In this document: positions 35,346 to 49,200 of the stretch, piece after piece
Layout: the number at the start of each line of letters is the position of its first letter
Numbering within the stretch: the first letter of the stretch is position 1
Source: Tanytarsus gracilentus
Taxonomy: Eukaryota; Arthropoda; Insecta; Diptera; Chironomidae
Length of the DNA stretch: 64,000 nucleotides
NCBI GenBank assembly: GCA_038502055.1
Contig: JAXRKN010000044.1
Span: 8,750,501-8,814,500 of the forward strand
Direction of reading: 5' to 3'
Program-made: the position numbers and the translations under genes
Notes under the pieces: generated by a model
What the model was told of the DNA's origin: nothing
The model's input: only the letters and a program-made list of their open reading frames with translations
Databases searched by the model: none

Positions 35346-36977
35346 ATGGAAAGCATCTTAGAAATCCAGCGAAGATGTCACGAGGAACGCGAACGACTAC
35401 AAAAGATAATGGTCGACGAGTTTTTGGATAAAAAGTTGTCTGATAAGGATAAAATATTTTCAGAGCATCGAATTAAATTGTTTTTGGATGTGAGTAATTG
35501 GTTTTTGTATTTACTTTTTAAAATATAAATATTCCGTATACTCCAGCAATTCGTTGAGACAACAGCGAGAGTTGCTGACCTCTATGAAGATAAGGAAGGT
35601 GAAAGACAGGCGGAAATTAATGCATTGTCAGGCGCCAATGAATTCACTGAATTCTATTCTCGTTTGAAAGCCATCAAAGAGTTCCATAAGAAACATCCAG
35701 ATGAAGTTAGTGTGCCACTTTCGACTGAATTTGAGCAAATGGCAAAAACCTATCAGCAATCGGATGCAATGAACCTTTTAGTCGAGTTCACCGATGAAGA
35801 AGGCTATGGCAAGTATCTGGATCTTCATGAGTGCTATGACAAGTACATTAATCTGAAGGGCGTTGAAAAAACTGATTACATTAGTTATCTTCAGAATTTC
35901 GATAAGCTCTATGAAATTCCGAAAGATCGCAAAAATGCAGAATACAAGAAGTACCTCGAGGCACTATTCGACTATCTCTTCAGCTTCAATCAGCGCGTTA
36001 AACCACTCATGGATTTTGACAAGAGTCTCGACCAATCCAAGTCGGATTTTGATCAGCAATGGTCGAGTGGTATATTTCCAGGTTGGCCAAAGGAAGTAAC
36101 TGAAAGTGCATTGAGCAATGTTGGTGCACCTCTTGATCTCTCTGCATTTACAAGTTGGGAAGAATTGGCATCGCTTGGTCTTGATCGTTTAAAATCTGCC
36201 CTCATGGCGCTGGGATTAAAATGTGGCGGTACTTTAGAAGAGCGCGCTCAAAGACTTTTTAGTACGAAAGGCATGAAACAAATTGATCAATCACTTCTAG
36301 CTAAGAACGCAAAAATGGGTAAAAATGCATCGAGCGCTGCCAAAGAGCATGCACGTCAAAAAGAAATTGCCCTCATTGAGACTCAAATCTATTTCCTCTG
36401 TGAGTTGGTGAAGGAACAGAGAGCGGCAACGAAAGAAAATGTTCAGAGAAAACAGGCAAGAGGTGCTGGCGAGAGAAATGACAGCGATAACGAAGGTAGC
36501 GAGTCTGAATCAGAGGAAGAAGAGGACGACAATGATGATGTTCCATATAACCCGAAAAATTTACCACTGTAAGTCTTTTAATTACTTTGAAAAATCTTTT
36601 AATTTTATCAATTATTTTAAAATAGCGGCTGGGATGGCAAACCAATTCCATATTGGCTCTATAAGCTGCATGGTCTCAACATCAGCTACAATTGTGAAAT
36701 TTGCGGTAACTACACCTACAAAGGTCCAAAAGCATTTCAACGTCACTTTAGCGAATGGCGTCATGCCCACGGTATGCGATGCCTGGGAATCCCAAATACC
36801 GCTCATTTCGCTAATGTCACACAAATTGAAGATGCCATTCAACTGTGGGAGAAAATTAAGCAGCAAAAAAATCAAGAACGTTGGGTCCCAGAGCAAAATG
36901 AAGAGTTTGAGGATTCGCTAGGAAATGTTGTCACTAAAAAAACCTACGAAGATCTTAAGCGTCAAGGATTATTGTAA
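35346..36977 (+). CDS. SF3A3: Splicing factor 3A subunit 3 (SF3a60)
   Basis: Core component of the SF3a complex in the U2 snRNP, needed for branch-site recognition. Three exons, 35346-35489, 35547-36568 and 36626-36977, join in frame to 505 residues, the same size as human SF3A3 (501). Visible are the N-terminal MESILEIQRRCHEERERL helix, a middle SAP-like region (SWEELASLGLDRLKSALMAL), and an acidic linker before the last exon. A matrin-type zinc finger near the end shows YNCEICGNYTYKGPKAFQRH and EWRHAHGMRCLGIP. Its exon 2 is the right boundary of the inferred tandem duplication: bases 35514-35846 recur at 23446-23771. A poly(A) signal AATAAA lies near 37027. Confidence 0.96.
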
Positions 36978-37292
36978 TTTTTTTTTAATTTTCGGGAATA
37001 TTTCCAACTTTCCACAAGTTCATAAAAATAAAGTTTTAATAATTAACATAATTCCACGAGCACGTGCTTTCATTCACATTTTCAGTTTTCCAGCTTTTCC
37101 ACGCAAGTCCATTTTCAAAATGTCCATGCTGCAAGCACTTTAGTTGCGGTTTGGACTTCACAGCGATCGGTTGGAAAAAGAAAAAAGCTGAAAGGCTGTT
37201 AGTGAAAATATTTTCTTATTCTTACATTTTTATGAAAATGAAGTGACAAAAAAATCAATTTTTCTCAATTAAGAAAGAATTTTTTTGGAAAA

Positions 37293-40200
37293 ATGTTTTT
37301 CCGACGTGCTTTTGCGAATAAACAGCAAAATTTAAAAAATTCAAATGAATATGGTGAAGAAACTTTTGACGAGTCGTCCTCGAATGAAGCCGCCGATTTT
37401 AGACATTGGCAAATGAAATTGCAGCAGCAGCAACATCAAGAACAAGTTAGAAATACCCAGTATAATCAGCATAATGGACATTCAATGCACCACAATCAAA
37501 TTAATTACGCAAATCACCATCAAACGCAACCAAATTTAAATGGCAATTCGCATCAATTTCAAAATCAAACATGTGTAAATAGTCAAAGTGCACCGCAGCA
37601 CTGCAACGCACGTCGAGGATCGTTTGGCGAAAAAGAAAGGCAATTAAAGACTTCGGCAATTAATTGTGGTGGTGGATTGAGGTTAGAATAATTTAAAAGA
37701 AAATGTCTAAAAATTAATTTTTTGTTAAATATCTTTCATCTCTAGCGTTCTTCAATTGACGCCAATATGGGAGCACGTAATTAGAACTAACGCACTGCCG
37801 AGCTCAATTAACATTCAAGAGCTTTTCGAGGAATTTTATGAGCGACTTTTTGATCCCGAATGGCAAGTTCGTCAGCACGCACTACGTGTATTAGTTGATG
37901 TATTAATCGTCATGGGACAGCAAGCTGATTATCATATTGGTGCAATTGTACATCCTATTGTGGATAATCTTGGTCATATCGCACCAGCCGTTAGAAAAGG
38001 TGCACTCGATGCTCTTCGAGTTTATGTCGCTCAAACAGCCATGCCTGAGACTGTAATGTTGGATATTATGGATTATGGAATGAATCGACCTGCAAATGAC
38101 CCTTATAGCGGACGATTGACGGTCGCGATTATGTTGGCATTACCCGCACTAATTTTGCCCGTTTTAATTACACCAAAGAGAGCGTACGTTGTAAAGGCAG
38201 TCATGGATGCACTATCCACTAAAATGGTTCAAATTACTTATCAAGAAATCGCAATAAAAATTCTATTAAAAATTAAAGACATGGTCGGACTCACGGAGTT
38301 TCACGAGTACATGCCGTTAAATGTGAAAAAAGATTTCGACTTATTGTGCAAAGTTTATGGACTTCCGAAAGAACAAAATTTCAATGATCCAAGTGTTGAT
38401 ATGCATGTGCCAGCTCATGACCCAAAAAAACCGTGGGCATCGAAATTCGTTCCGAGAAAAGACCCTCAAGGCAACACTCCGTCGTCACACGCGCCTCTCG
38501 ATAATGCAAAATATTTCGGCACCAATTATGACGCGACTTATCCATTCGAGAGAACTCGACTCTCGAATAACTTAGGCACACCGAAGCGTGTCAAGTCGCC
38601 AAGGCAAAGCAGTGCCGGTATCCTTCGCGCCTCTTCAGAAACTAATCTGACCGTAGATTTTAACGGAAACTCGTCCGAGAGCGAGAGTGCCGGCAGTAGT
38701 TCACTATCGCCACAAACGAAAAATAATACAAAAGCTAATGCTAAGGTTGTGAGCTCCGAGAATGGTGCGAGCGGGGAAAAGAGGGTCGTGAATGGAAAGA
38801 TAATAATGGAGACAGAAATTAAAATTACACCCGAGACCGCGTTGACGATGAGAATTTTAGAGCAAAATCCGAGCCTACAAATTGATGATAGTGATGATGA
38901 AAATGGCACAAAGAGGCGAATAATTACGGACTTTAGTGCTCCATATCCGGTGACACCTATGAAGCCGAAATTTATTGAAGAGTCGAGGGTGATAGAAAGT
39001 GCAATGTCCAAGGGTGAAAGGAGAGTAAGATTTGGTGGTGAAATTGTGAAAATGAGAACTCCCGACACGGATCTCAGTGATGGTGACATGAAACATGAAC
39101 CGTTAAAAATTGTGAAACTTGAAAAGGAAAATTCAAACTTGTCTGATAATTCTTCAATTTCTTCCGATAACTCGACCACGAATGAGTACATAAAACAAGC
39201 AAATGTTGGATTTATTAATGAACCGCTGTCACTCAATCAACTCAGAACTAACATTGGACATTTGAAGGAAAAGAAGAATGACAGTTTTGTGTCTAAAATT
39301 GAAAACTCTCCATATCCACGTGCGACACCAATGACAGCGAGACCAGTCTCATCGAGACCTCTCTCAGACCCTCCAAATTCACGACCAAATAGTCGTCCAC
39401 AAGTCGAACATTCTCCTCCAATAAAAACACCCGAAAGAAAGTTAGAGTCGTCATCATCGACTGATTACTCGCAAGAGCTAAACATACGCATTCCAGAAGT
39501 CGAAACAATTCTTCCAGCACATTTTACACCACCTAACATTATGATCAAAAAAAGTTCTCCAATGCATCGACCTGCAACGTCACCAATGATTTCACCACGA
39601 ATCATTACGATCCCACCGACTTCTTCCTCCTCACAGCACTCATCAAAAAATAATAGTCCAATTAAGTCGGCACCATCTACACCCAATTATCACTCACAGT
39701 CACGAACAAGGTCATCTTCGCCTGAAATTCGAACACCTATCAGACGATCTGTTTCAAGTTTATCGCCTCGTGAAGCACACCGTGGCGTTACAATGCTTTA
39801 TAACCTCACGAGTCGAAGCCCGAGCCAATCGCCGTCGAAAAATCGAAGAAATTCTTTTAGTGGCGATGATCAAGCGACTCAAACATCAATTTATAATCCT
39901 AAACTTGATGAGATGACACAGACGCCAAATATGTCAGCGAGAAGTGACGAAATGACACAAACAAGCATCATTGGTGATATGCGAATAATGACGGAAACTT
40001 ATACAGTGAATGACTCCTCACCGAGCAGCGCTAAAGAGAGTCCAAATGTCGTTTATCAACAGCCCGAATATAAATCGTGGGAGGAATTAGGAATTGTGGA
40101 TTATGGTGTGCTAAGGGATCTCAAAAGTGGGGTAAGCAAAATTTAAAACCGTTAAATTTTAAGCTAGTTCCCGTCTAGCCATTCTGAGCAACGATAATCG

Positions 40201-43200
40201 ATTGAGGTTAAAAATTCAGTGCCACAATTTTACCCAATTGCACTTTCGGTTTCAATTACTGCGAGTTTACACAAGAATTGATTTTTTGATCGCCTTAGCG
40301 CGAGAGAGAGAGAGAGTTGAGAAAGAACGAAAGTAGGTTTTGGTGGTGGTGGACGAATGTCCTTAAAATGAAAATTGCGTGTACATTGACATTTATGGCT
40401 ATTTCGTCTCACTCTCACTTGCTTTTTTCTGGGTCTTTGATAGGTAGAGTGCGACAGTAATGTCTCAATTTATATTAAATTTAAATTTTTAAATAATTTA
40501 ACGTCTAATTTTGTTTGAATTTTATTTTGGTAAAATTCATTAAATTAATATTTCATAATTGAATTTTCAAATTAACCAAACAAATTTCGCGAATATATTT
40601 TCGATTGTTTTTGCTGCTTTTCGCCGGCTTTTAGCTCACGGAAGGAAATCATGATTGCTAAAATCATGCAAAGGTACAAAAAAACGAAATATTACTCAAA
40701 TAAATGAGAAAATGAAAAAAGGGATTTAGCAAGAATAACACATAACATGGCACCGCATGTTTGCCGACTTATTAATTGCCTTTTTTTATTCAAATTTCCA
40801 TTCTTGTTGACCATAACCTATAAAATCAATTATTTGATAATCTAAGGCTATTTGAGTGAGTGTTCAATTAAAATTAAATTAATGAACTTTTGTGGTGCGA
40901 GTCAACTTTTTTGTTGAAATGAAATGAATTTTTTATTTTCACATTCTCAAAAAATAAACAGCGACCAATTAAACGAATACAAGCAATTCGACGAGATTCT
41001 ATTAAAGTCTGAAAGCGCTTTACTGATTCTAAAATCTTCATTTCTTCGCGAAAATTCGTTAATTTGAATTTTACTCAAAAATTCTTTCGCGACGTTCCAT
41101 CCAAAAATTCCTTCCTCTCTATATTTGTTCACGAGACACTCGATCGCATCAGCTGAATATTCTCTTGCTTTAAAAGCTCTCAGTAAACTCTCCTCAGCTT
41201 CATCTTGACATTGACTTACTATTGGCCTGCATTGCACTCGCGATGTTTCAATCTGATGCGGATTTATGTTCACATATCGAAACGATATGAATTTATTATC
41301 GACGACATATTTGAGGAGACAAAAGTCCTTTATTTGTGCGGCTAATGAACTGTCAATGTCAAGGATATCATCAAATAATCCCCCATAAGTTTTATCGCTC
41401 TTACAAATGTCGGAAGCTTTTAATAAAGCATCACGTTTCATTATTTTTAAAGCACAAAGTTTTTTCGTCTTTTCCGCTTTCGTCAAGTGCTTCATTTTCT
41501 CATAGACCTCAAATTTCAACTCCAAATCAACATAATCGAACTTTTTTAAATTCTCATTAACACATTCGGCTTTAATGCTCTTTGTTTCCCACAAACGCAC
41601 GCAAAGTCTTTCACTATGATTTGCGTAAATTAATGGCAGTAAAATTCGACACAAGTGAGGTGGTGCAGGTTTAGTTGGAAGGTCTTCCTCGATTTTTCCT
41701 CTTATTTGTAAAAATCTAATGATGCACGCGTGATTTAAGTCATTCTCGTGAAACTTTATATTCTGAATTTTCTGATCACTATGCGAAAGTGGAAAAAGAG
41801 CTGTGATAAAAAATAATCCGATCAGTTTCATTGTTTTAAGTCGACTGGATATGGGAGAAGATTAACAATTGAGAAAAGAGAGAAAAAAAATAAATTAAAT
41901 TATAGAGAAATAGCAACACGTTTTTCTAGGAATTTACATTTTAACTATTTTTTCCTGAAAAAAAAATCTAATAATTTCAAAGAAAATCAATTTTTTTTAA
42001 AATTTAGGATTTGAACCATGAAAAAATTTGAATTTTTTTTGTTTTAACAATTTTAAATATTAAATTTTTTTCCTTCATAAAATTGCCAAAATTATGCAAA
42101 AATCATTTCACATCTTAATTTAAAATGTAGCATTACAAAAATCATATTTCATAGCTTTAATCAAATGTAAAATTGAGTTGTGTGAAAAACATTTCATATA
42201 AAAACACTTTTTTAAATTGAATTATCGCTCATGGTGACAAATAATTTGATTTGTGACACACAAAGCCGGCGTACTTTTCCAATTTACTACAATTGCAAAA
42301 AATTTACATTTTCGCGCGCGTTGTGAGGGTGATTGTCACGAAGGCTTTTAGTGCAGACGAATATTGATGCAAGAAATTTTTCGAGTTGTGCTGCGACTCT
42401 TTCACGGTTTGATCTTTTCTCCTCATACGAAATATTAAGGATATCGATGACTTCGAGAGCAACGTTTGATGAAAAAGCTTTTTCACTTCGATATTTATCC
42501 ATAATACACTGAATGTGTTCATGCGAAAGATTTCGTCGATTTAACTTTTCCAAAAGATTTCTTTCTCTCATTATTTGATTTTTGTCGATCATTTCCTCAC
42601 AATCTAAATTTATTGTTGGAATTCTTCGAGGATTAAAATTGATGTGCTTGACTTCAATGAATTCATTTTCAATTGCATACTTGGTAAAACAATAATTGTG
42701 TTCGAGAACCGGCATCGAGAGATTTTGAATTCCCAAAATTTCATCAAAAAGTCCGCCATAGTTTTGATCAATGTCACACTTTTTCGCGACAGTGATTAAA
42801 ATCTTTCTCAAAACTTTCGTAGAGTTTCTCATTCGTTGAGTGACTTCACTGTTTTCTAAATCTCTCGAAATCGGAATAATCTCACGCAGCAGCATAAAGT
42901 CCATCATACTCGAATTCTTAAAGTGACTCATGACGCAGTCAACTTTAATGTCGGGTTTTTCAGCCAAACGAGTTCTTAACGCATTTCCAAATGTTTTCAA
43001 TATCAACGGCATAACAATCCGACATTTTGATGAATCTGGTTGCGATGGTGACGGAAAATCGCCACTGAGTTTCTTCTTATTTTTGAGGTACTGAATAATG
43101 CAGGAATTTCCCTCGTCAAGGTTCGATAAACTGGTCACAATTTGAAAAACAGCTATGAGGACAAAAATAAATTCCTTCATTTCGTCTCACAGATCTAAAA

Positions 43201-46200
43201 TAAACTAAAATTTATTTTCACATTTATAGCGTTGAGGAGATTTCTTTTGTATCGAGCAATTTATTTCGATGATTGTCATAAATAGAGTGACGTTGATAAA
43301 AGAGGTTGGAAAGATGTAAACAGAAAATAAGCTTTTATGTGCGCATTAAAAAAGTTTTTTAAAAAAGAGAGAAAATAGAAAAATTAGCATTATGATATCA
43401 TGGTGAAAATGTTTTTTTTTTTTCAAAATCAAAAAAATATTCGAAATAAAATTTTTTGGTATTTTTTGTGTATAAATTTTAGGAACTAAACCAAGTTTGA
43501 TTAAATTTTTCATGAATTTTATAATATAATAATTTTAACATCACTTGACGCAAAACTTTACGCTCCCCAAACTAAAACGCATTAATTACGCCGCTCAATT
43601 TTCCTATTCAAACTTTCTGTCCACTTCCGATAGTTTTAGTGAGTAAAAGTCATTCATTATTATGGCAAATTACCGCGACGTCAAAATTAAAGTAATTAAT
43701 ATATTAAAAGTGGGACAAAAAGAGGCGATTTGAGCTCATTTAGTCATCTTGAAGTCATAATTTTTGTGAGTATATGGTGAATTGAGCACGGTCTAGAAGT
43801 TACATGCGATGTAAAAATATTTTCACCACCTTTGTTTGCGGTGTTTGTTGTAAGAAGCTTTATTTGTTGTGGGTGTTGTAGCTCGAGTGATATAAAGTAA
43901 ACAAAAAGGTTTAGGATATTTCGAATTTTTTGGAATAAACGAGAAAATTCATTATCTTCTCTTTTTCGTATATTAAAAAGTTATTTTTATGAAATATTTA
44001 GAAAATTTACAAAAATTTACAAAATCAACAAAACCGCTTGCCGGCACATTCCGAAAAGTAAATCTTATATGTGTGTAGCATGAAAATTATTCCATCGATT
44101 CCTTTACTTGGACTGCTAAAAATGTATATAAGTGACCACAATGAATAATCATAATGAAAAAATAAATATCGCACGTTGACCCAAATATGTTATATGCAAT
44201 GGCATGAATGAAGTGAGTACGTGTAGTAAAAATACCCGAAATAATTCTCCAAATGAGTCCGAATGGATGAATCGTGAAAATTGAAAATTTCAAGCAGGTA
44301 TATAAATCACGTGTTTATAATTTTAGGAGGTGCAAGTGATGCACACACCGCATGCTATATTTTTTTATGGGGTTGTTTTTTCAAATGATAATCATCAGTA
44401 ATTACTTTAATTGTTAATTCATCCACTGGGAGATCACGCGACACCTGATAATTTAGGGGTAAATAAACTCGAGGGTGAATTTCTGTGTGTCTACTCGATT
44501 GTCAAATTTTTATTGGTTCAATCAATATAGAAATATATTGACGTTAATTATTCGTAAGCTATAAGAAAATTTCAAATATCTCCGAAGGAGTAAAATTTTA
44601 TTAGAAAAATCTAAAGTGTGTCGAAAGCAAAAAAAAAAGCATTTGCATGCTAAAGAGACCTAAAAGCCAATATCTGCCAGCATAAATCTAAAAGCATAAT
44701 TAAAAAATTTCTTTCTTCGCCTTGCGTCTCGCCGAAATGACCAACATTGCCAGTAAAAGGTGGTCATATGTAGAACAACAACAAAACTCATTAATGAAGT
44801 GAAATTAAAAGTGTAACTGTCGAGTAATTTTTTCTTTTTCTAGGGTGGCCAATACGCTTATCATAAAAAATGTTGACCTAAATATGCTGCGGCATGACTG
44901 ACTTTTCTTTTTCACTCTCTCGTATTTACTCACCACCAACCCACACGACTATGTTATTAGTCTTAAACTTGAGAAATTGCGATCGCAATTGTTGAATGGC
45001 ATGTTTTGGATGCAAACTAACAGCGGAACTTGAAGAAAGTTTTTATTTTCACGATGTGTGAAAGTGGAATTTTTTCTGCTTCTTATTTGTAACACAATTG
45101 ACTTTTTATCGGAGTGATAAAAATTTTTTCCTGGATTTTTTTAAAAAATATTTTCCTAACAACTGACGCATTGCTCACGGGGTCAATTGACACAGATTCT
45201 CTCCGTTGTTCGGTTGAAAAGGAAAAATGTGAAATATTTCCGGAAACTCTGAAAAAAATATTTTTATGGTGCTGATTTTCATAAAGCGAGAGAGTAATTT
45301 CGAGCTTAAATTACATCTGCCCTCATGTCGTCACTATATGCGGTTCAATTTCACTATGCCATTTAATTTTAATGACATAATTTCATTTTCAGGATTTCCG
45401 ACTTCGTTCGAAGGCAATTTGTGCCATTGAGGATGCATTAAGATCGTCAGACAATTTAGCGAGAGTTCAACCTTACTTGGATTCTCTCCTCAGATCACTA
45501 TTATCATCTGAACGTCATCAAGATGTCATTGAAGATCAAAGAAGAGTTTTATCGAATTTAATTTCACGATTGCCCTTGGAAAATTTAGAGGATCGAATAA
45601 CGCAAATTGTGACGGGTCTCTGTAGACAAGGTAACTAGTGAGAATGTTAAATAAATTTATTTTTAATTTATTAAATATTTTTCAAGGCGGTGCTGGCTCT
45701 AATTTAGTAGCTAAGAATCTCATGCAACGACTTCCAACCGCCGCAATTGTCCTCAAACTTTTATCCGATGACTTCCTCCACGCGAGAAGTTCAAAGTTTC
45801 GCGAGAATGCTTTGCAAATGGTTATTTTTGCCCTGGTCACATTTCCGAGCACATACTTTGACATTTCTAATTGCGTCGAGCGAACAACGAAGGCTGCATT
45901 AGATCGTAAGAAGCGAGTAAGGCAGGCTGCATTGGATGTGCTTGCCGTCCTCGGACAAATAAGTTCACCACGTAATGTGATTAATGTGGTCGCTCAAATC
46001 GCTGACAGCAGAACTGATGGATTGCACTTGTTATCTGCAGTTAAAGCGAGATTAGCTCGTAAACAATTGCCTCTAGTAAGCGGTGACGGAGAAGTTCAGT
46101 ATGCACTCAGAATTCCGTCGGCCTCAAATGTTGGAAAAACAATCATGTTTGGCTCTGACATCGAGTGGATTTGCAGTGGTTCTGGGTCAGTTTCGCCAAC

Positions 46201-49200
46201 ATCTGTAAAAAATCGATCGTTTAAAGTTCAACCAAACGGCATTCAAGAGACGACCGGAAAAACTGCGCCGTTTGAAGAGCGAAGGTTAGAAGACAATTTA
46301 TGAATTTTTCATGCGACTCTTTCGAATGATAAATTACCGCCTTATTTCTTCAATTAGTCTCCCATGCTTTATTATTATTCCTTATTTTTACTATTCACAC
46401 ACGACTCTAGTACACTTTTTTTCTGTTTGATTATCTTTCACCGTGTACACAAGTAAGAAAAATCAATAACTCATTGTTGTTTCATTGTCTGTTTAGGATT
46501 GTTGATGGCTTAAATCGATACGCTACCGGAAGTACGAGTTCTTCGTCGTCTAAATCGAGCCCATGGTCAAGAATTCCTGTGCGAGGCAGTAAAGAAGGAT
46601 CAAGCTCGGTAAGTGAGAAATTATGAGTTTTAAATTATTAACTGCATTGAAAAAGAGGCGTGAAACCATTGCAGTCATTAAGGTTTAACATAAATTTTAG
46701 TGAGCACGAAACGTTTTTTTAGAGATTGAAAAATTGCAACATGAAAATTTGAGATTTAATTTAATCTTGGATCAAGGATTAAAAAATTAATGAAAATTGG
46801 TTTTAAATCCGCAGATTTCAATTAATTTCATTTAAATTTACAAAAATTTCATCCTTTCCAATATTTTTTGCAGTGTCAATAAAGCTTTTCAAAATTACAC
46901 CTAAATTGCTTTTCCTATTTCCTCTTTCGAGGTCATGCGATTGACTCAAGTTGATTGCTTATAAAATGAATCGCCATAAATTATAATTGCCTTCGTGAAG
47001 TCATCAGCATTGTCAGGAATATTTTCCATAATAATTTTTCTTTGTATTGCGTCGAACGATTTTCCATCCCTTCTGTACATTGTTACAACTACCGTACATA
47101 AAATGATAGTGCCACGCATAGCATATAAAGTTAGTTCATGTCTTGGTGTTCATTCAACTTTGTATTTCCACTAAATTCCTGTGATATATTTTTTGCGTCA
47201 TCGACACAACTTTTTAAGAATATTTAAGCACATTGTGAGTTATGAAGTTGTGTCGTACGAAAGCTTTCGATTTTACCTCAATTTCTTTGGTAATGAAAAA
47301 GTTTTTATAAGAAATCAAACATGTGTGTGACTCACTCACAATGGCCAATTCAATGTTGCAATAAATATTTCGAAGAACAGCCGGAAAGCGCTAACAAAAA
47401 ACGTCCTAAATGACCACGCTTGACCATGAATAAATATTTGAGGCGGAAAAGAGTCTATAATTTCTTTCGAGGAAAGCACTTTCAAATATTTATGATTGCA
47501 AAAAAGAACATAAATGGATAAAATTGACTTCAAGGCTTCGAATGATTGACCAGTGGAGTTTCCAAGCGCAAAATTTGCATATTAGACTCAACCCTGCTAA
47601 TACCGGAAATTTCCAGTGGTTGGAAAATGCAACACGATCTGCTGGAATTTTCCATTCGGGAAATTCCTTTAATTTTTCTATCACGGCATGGCCGAACATT
47701 AATCAAACATTATTACAGGAATTTCACAATTATAAATGATTAATGTTGTTTTATGCTTTAATTTCAGGATGATGATCATGGCTATGTTGTGGGCACAGCG
47801 TTTCAAGGAATTCAAAAGCCTCTCGAGTCTAGTGGTGAGGAAAATTTTCTTGTGTTGGCATAAAGGATTAAATTTATATTTAACAGCCTAATTCAATGTT
47901 ACGTAATTGTGAAAAATATTATACAAAAAAAATGGAACAATTCAAAAATTCCATCACACTTAATTTGATAAAATAATTTTCTAAGGTTTTCCAGAGCATT
48001 CAAAAATTTTAAAATTATTTGCTAATATTTTTAAGACCCTTAATTTTCATATCAAAATCCACTTTACTTATTGCATTTCACCGAAGAATATGAAATCAAT
48101 TTTTCTCACCATAAAAATTACATATAAATTCCGATCGCACGCTCAACATGCAAATTTATGAATTCAATATAATTTTCTATCCTTCATTTTAGGGCGCTTT
48201 CATGGTAAACTTCAATCAAGGTCATTTCCAGAGCTTTCTGAGAACGTCAAGGAGAAACAGCCGGTGAGGCAATTGTCAGATAATCAACCTTCAATAACGA
48301 TTACGAAACTCGGAAGTAGCACAAAATTACCAGTTGCTTCGACAAAGTTAGTAAACCTATAAAATTTAATTTCCGTGTTAAAAAAATTTTTTTAGGCTTC
48401 CCATGGTGGAAACAAATGCGAAAAGCAATGTACAATCACCACTGAATAATCCATACAGCTTTGGACCGGGATATAGAGGAAAAACAATTTTGCAATCATC
48501 AGATTCTCTTTTTGGTGAATCTATTGGTGAGATAAAAGCTTTTTTGAAATTAAATTCTGTTGAATTTTATTTTAAATCATGCAATTAATATTTTTTTATA
48601 GATTCTTCATCAACTGATAGAATTAACTTAGATTTGAGGCCCAATACACATCCACCAACCCAACAGTCGCCATCTAGACACATATCTAGACAACGTGAAA
48701 GTGATAAATGCGATAGTCCTCGAAAGAGCAGGTGAGCATTGTCGCAAGACGCCTACATTCCATCAGACTTTTCCGATCAATATTTCATTCACGATTTATT
48801 GGACCTCATTCAAAATTAATTGAGTTATTTTCTAATGAATTGACCATGAAAGAGCTTTAACGGGTTGATAAATGAAAATATCCTCTTTAACCTTAGATGT
48901 TACTTAATTTAATTGTGATGTAGATAAGAACAGCGTAAAAGAGTAAAAAGTGGAGCAGAAATTATGAATTAATTGCTTTTCACATAAACTTTCCCTTCGT
49001 CAACTACAAAAACAAATAATAATTGGTCATAAAAAATATTTCACACTTTTACTTTCTCGACAGTAAAAACCCCATAAAGAAAGCTTTTTAGCTAGAAAAT
49101 TTCCACAACAATCATCTAATGACGAAGCAAAATATCACGCATAAATTAGCTAAGAATATTCTTTAATTTCACTTCGAAATTAAATTTCTGATATATAAGA

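Noticed and set aside
38538..39236. 232-codon antisense frame opposite TOGARAM exon 2
   Set aside because: It is the mirror of the Ser/Pro-rich linker. The sense strand is clearly coding and spliced.
47524..47739. 71-codon frame in TOGARAM intron 5 (EFHNYK end) with imperfect palindrome GGAAATTTCCAG/CTGGAATTTTCC
   Set aside because: It has no acceptor/donor in suitable phase, no family resemblance, and the palindrome is too imperfect and long-looped for a convincing microRNA hairpin.
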